Shown here: positions 26,320 to 35,801 of the stretch, one piece after another
How positions within the stretch are numbered: the stretch's first letter is position 1
How the letters are laid out: each line of letters begins with the position of its first letter
Assembly: GCA_937923345.1 (NCBI GenBank)
Contig: CAKZVJ010000105.1
Coordinates: 1-36,189, forward strand
DNA: 36,189 bases
Direction of reading: 5' to 3'
Source of the DNA: an uncultured Saprospiraceae bacterium
GTDB lineage: Bacteria > Bacteroidota > Bacteroidia > Chitinophagales > Saprospiraceae
The notes under the pieces: generated by a model
What the model was told of the DNA's origin: nothing
What the model saw: the letters and a program-made list of their open reading frames with translations, nothing else
Databases searched by the model: none
Position numbers and translations under genes: made by a program

Positions 26320-27624
26320 TTACAATTCGAACATCCTCGGTAAAAACATAGATATAGACTCAAAATAAGTAATTAGTATCAGTACTACTATCATTGCTAT
26401 CAAAAACGGCAATAAAGGTTTGATTACCTTTGATACTGAAATTTTTGCAACACCAGCTCCTACGAAAAGTATGGTCCCTACAGGCGGTGTACATAATCCA
26501 ATACAGAGATTCAAAACTATAATAATTCCAAAATGAACAGGATCCATTCCTAATTCTGTTACAACAGGTAAAAATATTGGGGTAAAGATTAAAATTGCAG
26601 GAGTCATATCCATGAATGTACCTACTACTAATAAAGTCATATTTATAATTAAAAATATCAGAATAGGATTACTTACTGTGTCCAGTAAGAAGCCTGTCAT
26701 CAGCTGCGGAATACTTTCAAAAGAAAACAGCCAAGACATAGCCATAGAAGTACAAATCAAAAACATTACTATAGCAGTGGTTTTGGCACTACTTAACAAA
26801 ATGCTAGGCAAATCTTTAGCACTAATAGTCCGATAGCAAACTCCTAAAATCAATGCATACAAAACGGCTACTGCTGCTGCTTCAGTAGCGGTAAAAACAC
26901 CTTGAATAATTCCGCCTACTATAATAATTAGCATCAATAAACTGAAAAAAGATTTTCTAAAATCCGACCACAATTGGCTAAGCTTTACGCCCTTCCCTCT
27001 TTTGATACTTTGCTTTCGCGTCCATATGGCAGCTACTATCATTAAAGAAACACCGACCATAATTCCAGGTAGGTAGCCCGCCACAAATAAAGCTGCAACA
27101 GAAGCTGTTCCGCCGCTTGCCAATGCGTAAACTATTAAAACATTACTAGGCGGAATCAACAATCCTGTAGTAGAAGAGCTAATATTTATTGCAGCGGAGA
27201 AAGGTCTAGGAAAACCCTCATCTTCCATGCGTTCAGTCATAACGCTACCGATAGCAGATGCAGCTGCAACAGCTGAACCAGAAATAGCCCCAAATAACAT
27301 AGCTGCTAAAATATTAACATAGCCCAAACCACCTGGCAAACTACCTACTAGTGACTTCGCGAAATTAATCAAGCGATTAGCTATTCCACCTCGATTCATT
27401 AATTCGCCAGCTAATACAAAAAACGGGATAGCCAAAAGGGCAAAACTATCAATGCCAGTAGTCATCCTTTGGGCTACAGTAGTAATACCAGGCACAATAG
27501 CAATATTCAATAATATAGTTAGTGTAGTTGCTGTACCAATACTATATGCAACAGGAAGGCCATAGGCCAACAGCACAAAAAAACTAAAAAACAAAAGTAG
27601 AATACTAATTAATTCTATGGACAT
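26320..27624 (-). CDS. dctM: TRAP transporter large permease (DctM type)
   Basis: The 434-residue inner-membrane protein has about 12 hydrophobic segments and family runs such as SIDSFALLAIPFFVLAGELM, GAISGSAVAAASAIGSVM and DMTPAILIFTPIFLPV. It is the transport-carrying subunit of a sodium-driven TRAP system. It starts 5 bp after dctQ. Context says the cargo is a uronate or an unsaturated uronate derivative. Confidence 0.95.
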   Translation of the reverse strand: MSIELISILLLFFSFFVLLAYGLPVAYSIGTATTLTILLNIAIVPGITTVAQRMTTGIDSFALLAIPFFVLAGELMNRGGIANRLINFAKSLVGSLPGGLGYVNILAAMLFGAISGSAVAAASAIGSVMTERMEDEGFPRPFSAAINISSSTTGLLIPPSNVLIVYALASGGTASVAALFVAGYLPGIMVGVSLMIVAAIWTRKQSIKRGKGVKLSQLWSDFRKSFFSLLMLIIIVGGIIQGVFTATEAAAVAVLYALILGVCYRTISAKDLPSILLSSAKTTAIVMFLICTSMAMSWLFSFESIPQLMTGFLLDTVSNPILIFLIINMTLLVVGTFMDMTPAILIFTPIFLPVVTELGMDPVHFGIIIVLNLCIGLCTPPVGTILFVGAGVAKISVSKVIKPLLPFLIAMIVVLILITYFESISMFLPRMFEL

Positions 27625-27629
27625 TGACT

Positions 27630-28130
27630 TTAATTTTCTAAATTAAGATGATCTATTTTAATGTAATTCTTATAATGCTTGATATTATAAACAGAATAAA
27701 ACATAATCAATAAACCGCTTAAAGGAACAATCGAATATACATACCCTAAAGAAACATGCATCGCTGGTGAAACTTGCCCTAAATAAAGAGTTGTATACAC
27801 CAAATTTCCCCCTCCAATAACCATAACAACGAATGCGAAAACAAACATTAGTATCTCGATGCTTTGCATGCGCTGCTTTAATTTTTGAGGGCTTAATTTT
27901 TGCAATAAATAATCCATGGAAAGATGCTCTCGTTTTCCATTGAGATAGGCAGCACCCAATATAGATAGCCATATAAGCGCAAATCTTGCAAACTCTTCTG
28001 TAAAAGAGTAAGATTGACCCAACACATATCTTCCAAATACTTGCCATAGAACATCTAATACCAGTAAAGCAAAAATGACTACCAATACTGTTTCTATACA
28101 TTTATTAATTGCTTGATAAGTTTTCTTCAT
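27630..28130 (-). CDS. dctQ: TRAP transporter small permease (DctQ type)
   Basis: The 166-residue protein has four TM helices and the characteristic DctQ motifs, including VLDVLWQVFGRYVLGQSYSF, EEFARFALIWLSILGAAYLN and the R-E-H-L-S-M-D run. It forms the membrane complex with the large permease. It lies 13 bp after dctP and 5 bp before dctM, so the three transporter genes are tightly coupled. Confidence 0.93.
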   Translation of the reverse strand: MKKTYQAINKCIETVLVVIFALLVLDVLWQVFGRYVLGQSYSFTEEFARFALIWLSILGAAYLNGKREHLSMDYLLQKLSPQKLKQRMQSIEILMFVFAFVVMVIGGGNLVYTTLYLGQVSPAMHVSLGYVYSIVPLSGLLIMFYSVYNIKHYKNYIKIDHLNLEN

Positions 28131-28143
28131 TGATTTATCTTTT

Positions 28144-29118
28144 TTACTGATTAACTATTTCATCAATAATTTCTTTCATTTTTGGATCCTTAATAAACTC
28201 CTCCAGCACTGACTTTGACTTTTCAGCAAACAGGGATTTTTCTGGTTTGAATATTTCAACCTTAGCTTCTTTCAATTTTTTCAAACAAGCTTCAACATTT
28301 TCTTTCCAAAATTTTTGCTGTGCCTTAACGGAATATAGAGCTGAATCTTTCATCCAGCCTTGTTCTTCAGAAGAAAGAGTTTCCCAGTAAGTTGTACCTA
28401 TTACCAATACATCAGGAATAGAACTATGCTCATCTAGAGTATAATACTTGCACACTTCATAATGCCGAGAGGTTACAAAAGACGGCGGATTATTTTCTGC
28501 ACCATCTACCACACCTTGTTGCAATGCTGTATATAACTCTCCATACGCCATCGGTGTAGCCGAGCCCCCCATCTCATTTACCATATCCACAGACATTTGA
28601 TGATTCATTACTCTAATTTTCAGACCTTCTAAATCTGCTGGAGTCCTAATAGGTTTATTTTTAGTATAGAAACTACGACTACCTGCATCATAGAAACAAA
28701 GACCTCTCAATAAATAATCGCTACCCGACATCAATAAATCTTCGCCGGTTTGTCCTTCTAGCACTTTAAATAGATGTTCTTTACTCCTAAATAAATAAGG
28801 CACACCCAATACTTTATATTCGGGAGCAAAATTTGCCATGGCCGCGGCACTTACCTTTGTCATAGCTATACTCCCTATTTGTAGGAGCTCCAATACCTCT
28901 CTTTCTGTACCTAATTGTCCATCCGGAAATATTTTAACCACTAATTTACCTTTGGATTTATCTTTTACTTGCTCAGCAAACACTTCCATACCTTGATGTA
29001 CAGGATGAGAAGTAGGCAAAGTATGTGCTAAATAAACTACTTTTTGGTCAGCGAATTCTACACAAGAACTCAACAAGAACAAAATTAAGAAAGCAAAAGT
29101 GGAAGCAATATGATTCAT
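28144..29118 (-). CDS. dctP: TRAP transporter substrate-binding protein (DctP type), lipoprotein
   Basis: The 324-residue protein has a signal with a good lipobox L-S-S-C (Cys19), so it is probably lipid-anchored, not free in the periplasm. The DctP fold is shown by HTLPTSHPVHQGMEVFAEQV, the FPDGQLGTEREVLELLQ run, the conserved carboxylate-binding Arg169 in KIRVM, and ELYTALQQGVVDGAENN. It would capture an acid sugar and hand it to DctQM. It starts 5 bp after uxaC, which ties transport to uronate catabolism. Confidence 0.94.
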   Translation of the reverse strand: MNHIASTFAFLILFLLSSCVEFADQKVVYLAHTLPTSHPVHQGMEVFAEQVKDKSKGKLVVKIFPDGQLGTEREVLELLQIGSIAMTKVSAAAMANFAPEYKVLGVPYLFRSKEHLFKVLEGQTGEDLLMSGSDYLLRGLCFYDAGSRSFYTKNKPIRTPADLEGLKIRVMNHQMSVDMVNEMGGSATPMAYGELYTALQQGVVDGAENNPPSFVTSRHYEVCKYYTLDEHSSIPDVLVIGTTYWETLSSEEQGWMKDSALYSVKAQQKFWKENVEACLKKLKEAKVEIFKPEKSLFAEKSKSVLEEFIKDPKMKEIIDEIVNQ

Positions 29119-29123
29119 TCTTC

Positions 29124-30521
29124 TTAAAAATTAAAATAGCGTATAGCATTTTTATAACAAATATCTTCTACCATCTGCCCTAGCCTATCAATATCATTCG
29201 GTAACTCACCATTATGAACATCCCTTCCTATTAGATTGCACAATATTCTGCGAAAATATTCATGCCGTGGAAAAGACAGAAAGCTACGACTGTCTGTTAG
29301 CATCCCAACAAAACGACTCAGTAAACCATGATTGGACAATGCATTGATTTGTTGCTCCATACCATCTTTTTGATCTAAAAACCACCAAGCTGAACCCCAT
29401 TGGATTTTTCCAGCTATAGATGAATCATTAAAGTTACCTGCCATTGTTGCGAACACTTCATTATCTCTTGGATTCAAATTATAGAGAATGGTTTTAGGTA
29501 ATTTTTTTTCCGAATCCAGTTGACTCAAAAAAAATGAAAGCCCCTCCGCTTGCTCAAAATCTCCAATACTATCACAACCAACATCATCTCCGACTGATTT
29601 TAACAATCGTTTATTATTATTTCGTAAAGGGCCTAAATGTAATTGCATAGTCCAATTATGCTGATGATACAATTTAGCAAGATAATTTAAGCTAGCCATT
29701 AGAAATGCCTGAGTTTCTACTGATGAAAGTTTGCTAGTTTTTCTCTTTTGCAAGATATCATCAAGATCAAACTCTTTAAAATTTATAGCATACAATTGTG
29801 ACAATCCATGGTCAGCAAGTTGGCAGCCATACTGTTGAAAGTAATCAATCCGTTTTTCAAGAGCAAGCATTAAGTCTTCAAAAGTATTAATTTGACTATT
29901 AACTAATTCTTCCAATTTTTCTACGTAATCTAAAAATTCCTCGTTATTGATTACTATAAATTTATCTGGACGAAAAGTAGGTAACATTCTTAAGGTACTA
30001 TCCGATGAAGCATGCTGTTTATGAAAGTCCAAATTATCAGTAGGATGATCTGTAGTACAAACTACCTCTACCTTCATTTTGTGCAACAATGCAAGGGTAG
30101 AATAATCCTTTCCTTGGAGCTTTTCACTTGCCTCATCATAGATATATTCTGCAGTAGTAGGGCTAAGTAGCGTATCAATCCCAAAGTAACGTTGCAATTC
30201 AAGATGTGACCAATGATAAAGAGGATTCCGCATTGTATAGGGAACTGTTTCAGCCCATTTCAAAAACTTTTCTTTATCGGGTGCGTCCCCAGTAATGTAT
30301 CTCTCATCAATTCCATTGGCGCGCATTGCACGCCATTTATAATGATCCCCTTTCAACCAAACCTCTGTAATATTTGCAAACTGTTTATTCGTTGCAATCT
30401 CCATTGGTGGCAAATGATTATGATAATCAATTATAGGTAGTTCTTTTGCAAAATTGTGATACAACTTCTCAGAGGTAGTATTTAGCAACAAAAAATTTTT
30501 GCTCAAAAAAGGTTTTATCAT
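29124..30521 (-). CDS. uxaC: Glucuronate isomerase (uronate isomerase)
   Basis: The 465-residue amidohydrolase-type TIM barrel has the family's usual length. It has the metal-binding D32-Y-H34-N-H36 motif near the N-terminus, the conserved segment around CTTDHPTDNLDFH, and the C-terminal MLTDSRSFLSFPRHEYFRR. It isomerises D-glucuronate to D-fructuronate (and galacturonate to tagaturonate) in the cytoplasm. It is located between DUF4861 (36 bp) and dctP (5 bp). UxuA and UxuB, which would continue this branch, are not in the window. Confidence 0.96.
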   Translation of the reverse strand: MIKPFLSKNFLLLNTTSEKLYHNFAKELPIIDYHNHLPPMEIATNKQFANITEVWLKGDHYKWRAMRANGIDERYITGDAPDKEKFLKWAETVPYTMRNPLYHWSHLELQRYFGIDTLLSPTTAEYIYDEASEKLQGKDYSTLALLHKMKVEVVCTTDHPTDNLDFHKQHASSDSTLRMLPTFRPDKFIVINNEEFLDYVEKLEELVNSQINTFEDLMLALEKRIDYFQQYGCQLADHGLSQLYAINFKEFDLDDILQKRKTSKLSSVETQAFLMASLNYLAKLYHQHNWTMQLHLGPLRNNNKRLLKSVGDDVGCDSIGDFEQAEGLSFFLSQLDSEKKLPKTILYNLNPRDNEVFATMAGNFNDSSIAGKIQWGSAWWFLDQKDGMEQQINALSNHGLLSRFVGMLTDSRSFLSFPRHEYFRRILCNLIGRDVHNGELPNDIDRLGQMVEDICYKNAIRYFNF

Positions 30522-30557
30522 TATAATTCCTTAAGGTTTTAATGGCTGGTAGTAAGA

Positions 30558-31535
30558 TTAATTACAAGATCTTTCCACTAATTGTCTAAATTCATTCTTA
30601 TTTTTCACCTTATTATTATCTCTTTCCCACGCAGACAAAAAACGATAAGAAACTTCCTTATTAGCATTGTCAAAAATATACACATGACTTAACTCATTAT
30701 CTATGCGCTGGGGTTGATATTTTTTTTGTGCCAATATCCCCATCCCCATATTTTCATTATGAAAAGATTGTTTCCCCCAATTGTATGCATAAAAATAATC
30801 TGCCAAGTCGCCTTCAACTACATCTGGTAAATGCTTAACTACCCCAGAGGCAAATTTCATTCCTTCTGGCAATTCACCATTTATGACTTGTAGGTGAATT
30901 TCTGACCACGCTTTTCCCGCCTCAATACTCCAATCTTGTTTTAAATCAAAGGTCTTTTCTTCAATCTTCAATCCTTCAAATATAGTTCGTACCATTGACT
31001 TGTCTGCTCCACTATCTATAACCTCAATAGTCTTTACTTTACAATTAGAAAGTGTGTAGAGTGAATCTTGATACCAAATTGCAGGACTTCCGATTCCTAA
31101 AGAATTTCCGACTTTTAATATATCAGAACCCCAATCCATAATATCATGGTACTTCCACCCTACTGTATCCATGACTAAATCTGAAACCTTTTTACCAAAA
31201 ATATCAAAGCGATGACGCTTATCGGCATAATATCGATACGCAACCAAATCATTTTCCAAAACAGGACCTTCGAACATTACCCATTTGTTTTGAGCCGGCA
31301 GTTCTTGCGGAATGGTGATTTTACTTTGAGATATATAAGCTCCATTTAGTTTATTTTTATTGGCTGGATCAAATTCGAAAGGCTGGGTAAGTAACAGTGC
31401 TTGAGTTTTATTAGCACTAACTACACTTTCACTTCCTTTCTCGCCTATAGGTTTATCTTTCTTCTCTACTTGACAAGAAAGTAAAAAAGCACTTACCATT
31501 GAAATTGCAATAAATATATAAGATTTCGTACCCAT
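30558..31535 (-). CDS. DUF4861 family lipoprotein
   Basis: The 325-residue protein has a signal peptide with lipobox L-L-S-C (Cys21). The remainder matches DUF4861, including AYRYYADKRHRFDIFGKK, SDLVMDTVGWKYHDI and DWGSDILKVGNSLGIGSPA. Family members recur in Bacteroidota gene clusters for uronic-acid-containing polysaccharides, with no confirmed activity known to me. The Asp/His/Trp-rich beta-sheet core suggests a sugar-binding or lyase/hydrolase-like fold. Position in this operon supports a role outside the inner membrane on a uronic-acid oligosaccharide. Confidence 0.88.
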   Translation of the reverse strand: MGTKSYIFIAISMVSAFLLSCQVEKKDKPIGEKGSESVVSANKTQALLLTQPFEFDPANKNKLNGAYISQSKITIPQELPAQNKWVMFEGPVLENDLVAYRYYADKRHRFDIFGKKVSDLVMDTVGWKYHDIMDWGSDILKVGNSLGIGSPAIWYQDSLYTLSNCKVKTIEVIDSGADKSMVRTIFEGLKIEEKTFDLKQDWSIEAGKAWSEIHLQVINGELPEGMKFASGVVKHLPDVVEGDLADYFYAYNWGKQSFHNENMGMGILAQKKYQPQRIDNELSHVYIFDNANKEVSYRFLSAWERDNNKVKNKNEFRQLVERSCN

Positions 31536-31610
31536 TGAATTTATTTAAATATTTCAATAAAATCTAAAATTAATTTGTATTTGTAACACTCCTACTTATT
31601 TGAAAAATCA

Positions 31611-34052
31611 TTATTCTTCAAAATCAATAACCAAATAACTTCCCTTGAAATCCTGATTACGCACCTCGATAATAGCTTTACCTTTTTGATTAGGCTGTAA
31701 TTCGATAGCGCCATATCCATTTGCCATTTGTATCACTTGACTCCTAGTAGGTGTTCCATAGTTTATTAATAATTCTCCCGCTCCATCCTTGGAGAAATAT
31801 ATATGCTTCTCATAATCTAAAACTCTTATGCCGTTTGCATCTACCATTTTTGCTTCGATTAAATAATTTCCATTATCCAATAATCGATGAGATAAAATAA
31901 TTTTATCTGCTTTGTCTGACTGAATATAATCGTATTTTATTGTCAATGTATCCGACGCAATAAGATTTTCACCATTATATCCATTGGCTATAAGTTCATT
32001 TTCTCCCTCTAAAAAGTGGACATCCCAATGTAGACCGCTAGCCGGAAATTCGCCTAGTATTCTTTGCTTTATGCCTAGAGTCTTATTGTTGTGTAGTAGT
32101 TCAACTGTTTCACAGTTGCTGAATATACAAATATTTCTTGATTTATCTTTGGGCCCACGTCGTTCAGTCCAGGTATGGGATTCTATGTAGGTAAACGGAT
32201 CTTCAGACCAATAACTCTTAAAAACATAATATGCATCTTTGGGCATACCTGCTCTATCTACTAATCCTTTTTGATTCAAATAAGGTATAGCATTTTCAGG
32301 TCTCAATGGAGTACCAAAGTCCTTAAAAGCCCATTGTGCGTTACCTGATAAATTTTCTTTTGTCTCCGTAACGCTCAAATACCAGTCAAACAGATCAACA
32401 ATATAGTTTTCAGTCCAGTCTCCACTTTTCGCAATATTTTTGATATTTACTTGATTGGCTACCTCAGCCCAATCATCTTCATTCATAGACCCATCCCCTG
32501 TGATTGGGTTCTCGGTATGTCGTCCTACATGACTGGAACCGCCATACTCCATGTGAAGAAAATTTGGATACTTTTTTTGATTACTCGAAAGTGATTTTTC
32601 ATAATTAGTATATACTCCAGCGTACCAACCAGACCAAATAGATGGAGAGAAAACGTCTACCAATTCTGATCCTGCATAATATTTTCGAATGGAGGTCAGA
32701 CGATTTTGATCCAACTGATGTGCTACGATATTGAGTTTTTGAACGAATGCATTCAAGCGATTTTCATTGTCTCCATTCTCAAAATCAGGCAACCAATAAA
32801 TCTCATTTCCAAGTGACCAGAAGAAAATTGATGGATGATTATAATTTTGAACAATCTGTTCTTTTAGTAGCCTTTCTGTGTTTTGCTCCCACACTTCTTC
32901 TCCTATACCACCTCTACACCAAGGCAATTCATCCCAAACTATTATACCTAACTCATTGCAGGCTTTGTACACTTCTGGATCCTGGGGATAGTGTCCTAGA
33001 CGAAGAAAGTTTACTCCTACATCTTTTATTTGCTCTATATCTCTTCTATGTTGGTCATTCGGCATTGCTGCACCATAACCAGCATGTTCTTCATGGCGAT
33101 GCGTACCACGTAATAACAATCGTTCTCCATTGAGATAAAATGCACCATATTCTTCAAATCTAAACCATCTGTAGGCAAATGTTTCAACCTTTTCATCCAC
33201 GACTTTTTCCCCCTTTTTAAGTTGAGTAATCAACTGATAAAGATGTGGTGTATTGGGAGACCAAAGTTTTGGGTTTTTTACTTCAGGAAACAGTATATCT
33301 TTCCCTTTTGCGACTTCGATAGCTGGAATAACTTTTTCTGCCACAACCTTATTGGTAGTACCCTCTATAATTTTACTATTGATAATAAAATTTTCATCTA
33401 AAAAACTTTCATTATGTATAGTGAGTGTAGCTGAAGTAGAAGCCGTTTCTTTGGATACAATTGGAGTAGATATAAGAATGCTTTCTAGATTTACTTCGGG
33501 CAAGGTTAGCAACCATACATCTCTAGTAATGCCACCATAAATAAAAAAATCTGCTTTTTGTGATGGAATAACATCTGGATTATAACTATTATCCACACGT
33601 ACTGAAATGATATTTTTCTGCCCTTTATTCACGTATGGCGTTATATCAATTTCAAATCCAACATATCCTCCTACATGCCCCCCTGCACGTTGCCCATTAA
33701 CAAACACATCAGAGGTAATATTGACTCCTTCAAAATACAATAGGTATTGTACCTTTTGAAGATCATCTATAACAAGCTCTCTTTGATACCAACTAGCATC
33801 TCTACGATATCCAGGTGTATTATCTACAGCATCCCACTGATTCCACGTGTGCGGCAGATCTATAGTTTGCCAGTTATTGTAATTTTCTAATTTGGATACG
33901 TCTGAAATATTTTTTTCCAAATATTGCCACCCCTTATTTAAATTTTCTTTCCTCCTTTCTAATAGTTCCTTATTTGATGCAGATACACTTAGTGTGATGA
34001 ACATTAATATCGAACACATTAAAATGGTTCTTGAAAGGGAAATTGAATTCAT
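31611..34052 (-). CDS. GH2 glycosidase (beta-galactosidase/beta-glucuronidase type), exported
   Basis: The 813-residue protein has a signal peptide (about residues 1-25, ending LSVSAS). It shows the sugar-binding jelly-roll domain (TIDLPHTWNQWDAVDNTPGY, FEGVNITSDVFVNGQRAGGH), the immunoglobulin-like domain and the TIM-barrel core. Catalytic residues are the acid/base E417 in WSLGNEI and the nucleophile E502 in HMEYGG. The NFLRLGHYPQDPEVYKACNE run is typical of GH2. Its neighbours are uronate enzymes, so it may be a beta-glucuronidase or an enzyme that removes a neutral sugar next to a uronate; the sequence alone does not decide. It lies 30 bp after GH88 and 75 bp before DUF4861. Confidence 0.92.
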   Translation of the reverse strand: MNSISLSRTILMCSILMFITLSVSASNKELLERRKENLNKGWQYLEKNISDVSKLENYNNWQTIDLPHTWNQWDAVDNTPGYRRDASWYQRELVIDDLQKVQYLLYFEGVNITSDVFVNGQRAGGHVGGYVGFEIDITPYVNKGQKNIISVRVDNSYNPDVIPSQKADFFIYGGITRDVWLLTLPEVNLESILISTPIVSKETASTSATLTIHNESFLDENFIINSKIIEGTTNKVVAEKVIPAIEVAKGKDILFPEVKNPKLWSPNTPHLYQLITQLKKGEKVVDEKVETFAYRWFRFEEYGAFYLNGERLLLRGTHRHEEHAGYGAAMPNDQHRRDIEQIKDVGVNFLRLGHYPQDPEVYKACNELGIIVWDELPWCRGGIGEEVWEQNTERLLKEQIVQNYNHPSIFFWSLGNEIYWLPDFENGDNENRLNAFVQKLNIVAHQLDQNRLTSIRKYYAGSELVDVFSPSIWSGWYAGVYTNYEKSLSSNQKKYPNFLHMEYGGSSHVGRHTENPITGDGSMNEDDWAEVANQVNIKNIAKSGDWTENYIVDLFDWYLSVTETKENLSGNAQWAFKDFGTPLRPENAIPYLNQKGLVDRAGMPKDAYYVFKSYWSEDPFTYIESHTWTERRGPKDKSRNICIFSNCETVELLHNNKTLGIKQRILGEFPASGLHWDVHFLEGENELIANGYNGENLIASDTLTIKYDYIQSDKADKIILSHRLLDNGNYLIEAKMVDANGIRVLDYEKHIYFSKDGAGELLINYGTPTRSQVIQMANGYGAIELQPNQKGKAIIEVRNQDFKGSYLVIDFEE

Positions 34053-34082
34053 AGATAATATTTAAAATTTATTCTAAGTGGA

Positions 34083-35276
34083 TTATATTTTACTCTGACG
34101 CAATAAAGCCTCTACATAATAATAGTCCGCGTAAATAATTGGAGCATCAACCTCAAATTCTCCCGGCACACTTCCTACACTATGCTGTAGAAAAAAAGGA
34201 GGCGTTGAACACTTGTACTTTTTGCTCGAAAGGCTTTGCAATATTTTATTTGCCCAATTGTGGTATTTATCTGCACTACTTGTATCATGAGTCGCCAACT
34301 CGTAAAGTCCAGAAGCAGTGATAGCTGCAGCTGAAACATCTCTAGGTTCATCCGGAATATTAGGGGCATTATAATCCCAATATGGTACCATATCCGATGG
34401 TAAATTTTCATTCGTAAAAATAAAATCAGCAATTTTACGAGCTTGCTGCAAATACTTTTTATCATTGGTGTATCGATAAGCAACCGTAAAGCCGTACAAA
34501 CCCCAAGCCTGCCCTCTGCTCCAAGCTGACTCGTGATTAAATCCTTGATGTGTATGCTTGTTGTTAACTTCTCCCGTATTAGGATTATAATCTACTACAT
34601 GATAAGAACTATTGTCTTTTCGAAAATGATTTTTTAGTGTAGTTGAAGCATGTTGATTCGCAATGTAGTGAAAACTAGAGTCGCCCGTCAATTTTGTAGC
34701 TTCAAATAACATTTCAAGATTCATCATATTATCAATGATTACAGGGTATTGCCATACATCTTTATTGAAATCCCAAGACCTAATTGCAGCAACATTTTGA
34801 TTATATCTCGTGCTTAAAGTACTTGCAGCTGAAAGAAAGACTTCTTTGTACTTCTCCTCTTTCGTTATTTTATAAGCATTCCCAAAAGGGCAATAAATTT
34901 TAAATCCCAAATCATGTGTACCGTTGTCCATCTTTTCTTTTTCAACTACCATTGACCATTTGATTGCAGCATTTTTCAGTGCAGCTTCATTAGTAAAGTC
35001 ATAAAGTTGCCAAAGCAGGCCGGGATAGAAACCACTTGTCCAACTTTTGGAAGGTGTTCCTTTCAATTTGCCTCCTTCTACTGTTCTTGGAATTTTTGTA
35101 GAATCAAATTCAATTTTTGAGATATCTGAAATGGCTCTTTTTGCCAAAGAACTTAGTACTTCTTCAGCATTTACTACATTATCTGTCTTAGATTCAGTCC
35201 TTTTACTAGGCTGATCTGCGTGTGACGAACAATAAAAAAGAAGGATAGGTATTAAACAGTACAAAAAAACTTTCAT
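34083..35276 (-). CDS. GH88 unsaturated glucuronyl hydrolase
   Basis: The 397-residue enzyme has an N-terminal export signal (either SPI cleavage near SSHA-DQ or an unusual lipobox F-Y-C). The (alpha/alpha)6-barrel motifs of GH88 are visible: SWTSGFYPGLLWQLYDFT, HD122LGF, ID182NMMNLEMLF and HESAWSRGQAWGLYGF. The two Asp residues are 60 apart, like the catalytic pair of the Bacillus enzyme (D88 and D149 from memory). It hydrates the vinyl ether of a terminal 4,5-unsaturated uronyl residue made by a polysaccharide lyase, releasing the sugar that KduI uses. It is the first gene of the operon; the promoter should lie in 35277-35340. Confidence 0.94.
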   Translation of the reverse strand: MKVFLYCLIPILLFYCSSHADQPSKRTESKTDNVVNAEEVLSSLAKRAISDISKIEFDSTKIPRTVEGGKLKGTPSKSWTSGFYPGLLWQLYDFTNEAALKNAAIKWSMVVEKEKMDNGTHDLGFKIYCPFGNAYKITKEEKYKEVFLSAASTLSTRYNQNVAAIRSWDFNKDVWQYPVIIDNMMNLEMLFEATKLTGDSSFHYIANQHASTTLKNHFRKDNSSYHVVDYNPNTGEVNNKHTHQGFNHESAWSRGQAWGLYGFTVAYRYTNDKKYLQQARKIADFIFTNENLPSDMVPYWDYNAPNIPDEPRDVSAAAITASGLYELATHDTSSADKYHNWANKILQSLSSKKYKCSTPPFFLQHSVGSVPGEFEVDAPIIYADYYYVEALLRQSKI

Positions 35277-35346
35277 ATTATCATATGTTTCATAAGTCGA
35301 TATGTATCGAAAAACTATGTTAGCAACTAATGTAATTATTTTTCAA

Positions 35347-35636
35347 TTACTTTTGCAAGAACAGGTAGAAGTTGATCTTATTTTTATCCAAATCTGTTTT
35401 ATGAGTCCTCTCCGGAACTAGCAGATTACAAAAAATGAACTATTTTGGATCAGATGCATGGGGCCACTTTGAAGAAAGACAAATCCCATAAAATGAATTT
35501 TTTTGAATGAGATTTTGCTCTTGTAAAAGAGGTGATGCACGAGCACGCCAACTAGTTGTCGCACAGGCATTAGCGGATTGAAAAATAGAAAATATCGATA
35601 AAAGATTGATTTCGTGACTTTTAGGAGCGGACTCAT
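35347..35636 (-). pseudogene. Probable decayed transposase N-terminal fragment (IS5/IS1182-like)
   Basis: Starting at 35636 on the minus strand, the frame gives LLKVTKSI...FNPLMPVRQLVGVLVHHL, which resembles the DUF772 N-terminal domain of IS5/IS1182-type transposases (compare the usual pattern PLxKLA...PxxPIRLxVGLLxLKHL). After a frame change near 35520 the reading continues as IQKNSFYGICLSS and WPHASDPK, a stop, then FIFCNLLVPE, similar in layout to the family's ENxYxQYFxG...PxDPSxLVxFRxRIG run. No complete gene or end repeats are seen. The match is from memory of the family pattern only. Confidence 0.38.
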
Positions 35637-35801
35637 TTATCTCTTTTCAGGAAAAGGGACGCCTACACCCCTATCTCTCATTGCTTTAAAGCCAAAACCA
35701 ACTTTTAGGGATGTAAGCGTTATGATGTAGACCGGAGATTACTTATGAGCTTCATTTCGAAAAAAGTAAAGTATAGACTACCTAAATAAAATCAACCTGA
35801 T

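Noticed and set aside
35418-35636. 72-codon reading frame as an intact gene
   Set aside because: Its end does not fit the family it resembles and similarity goes on in another frame, so a broken transposase is more likely.
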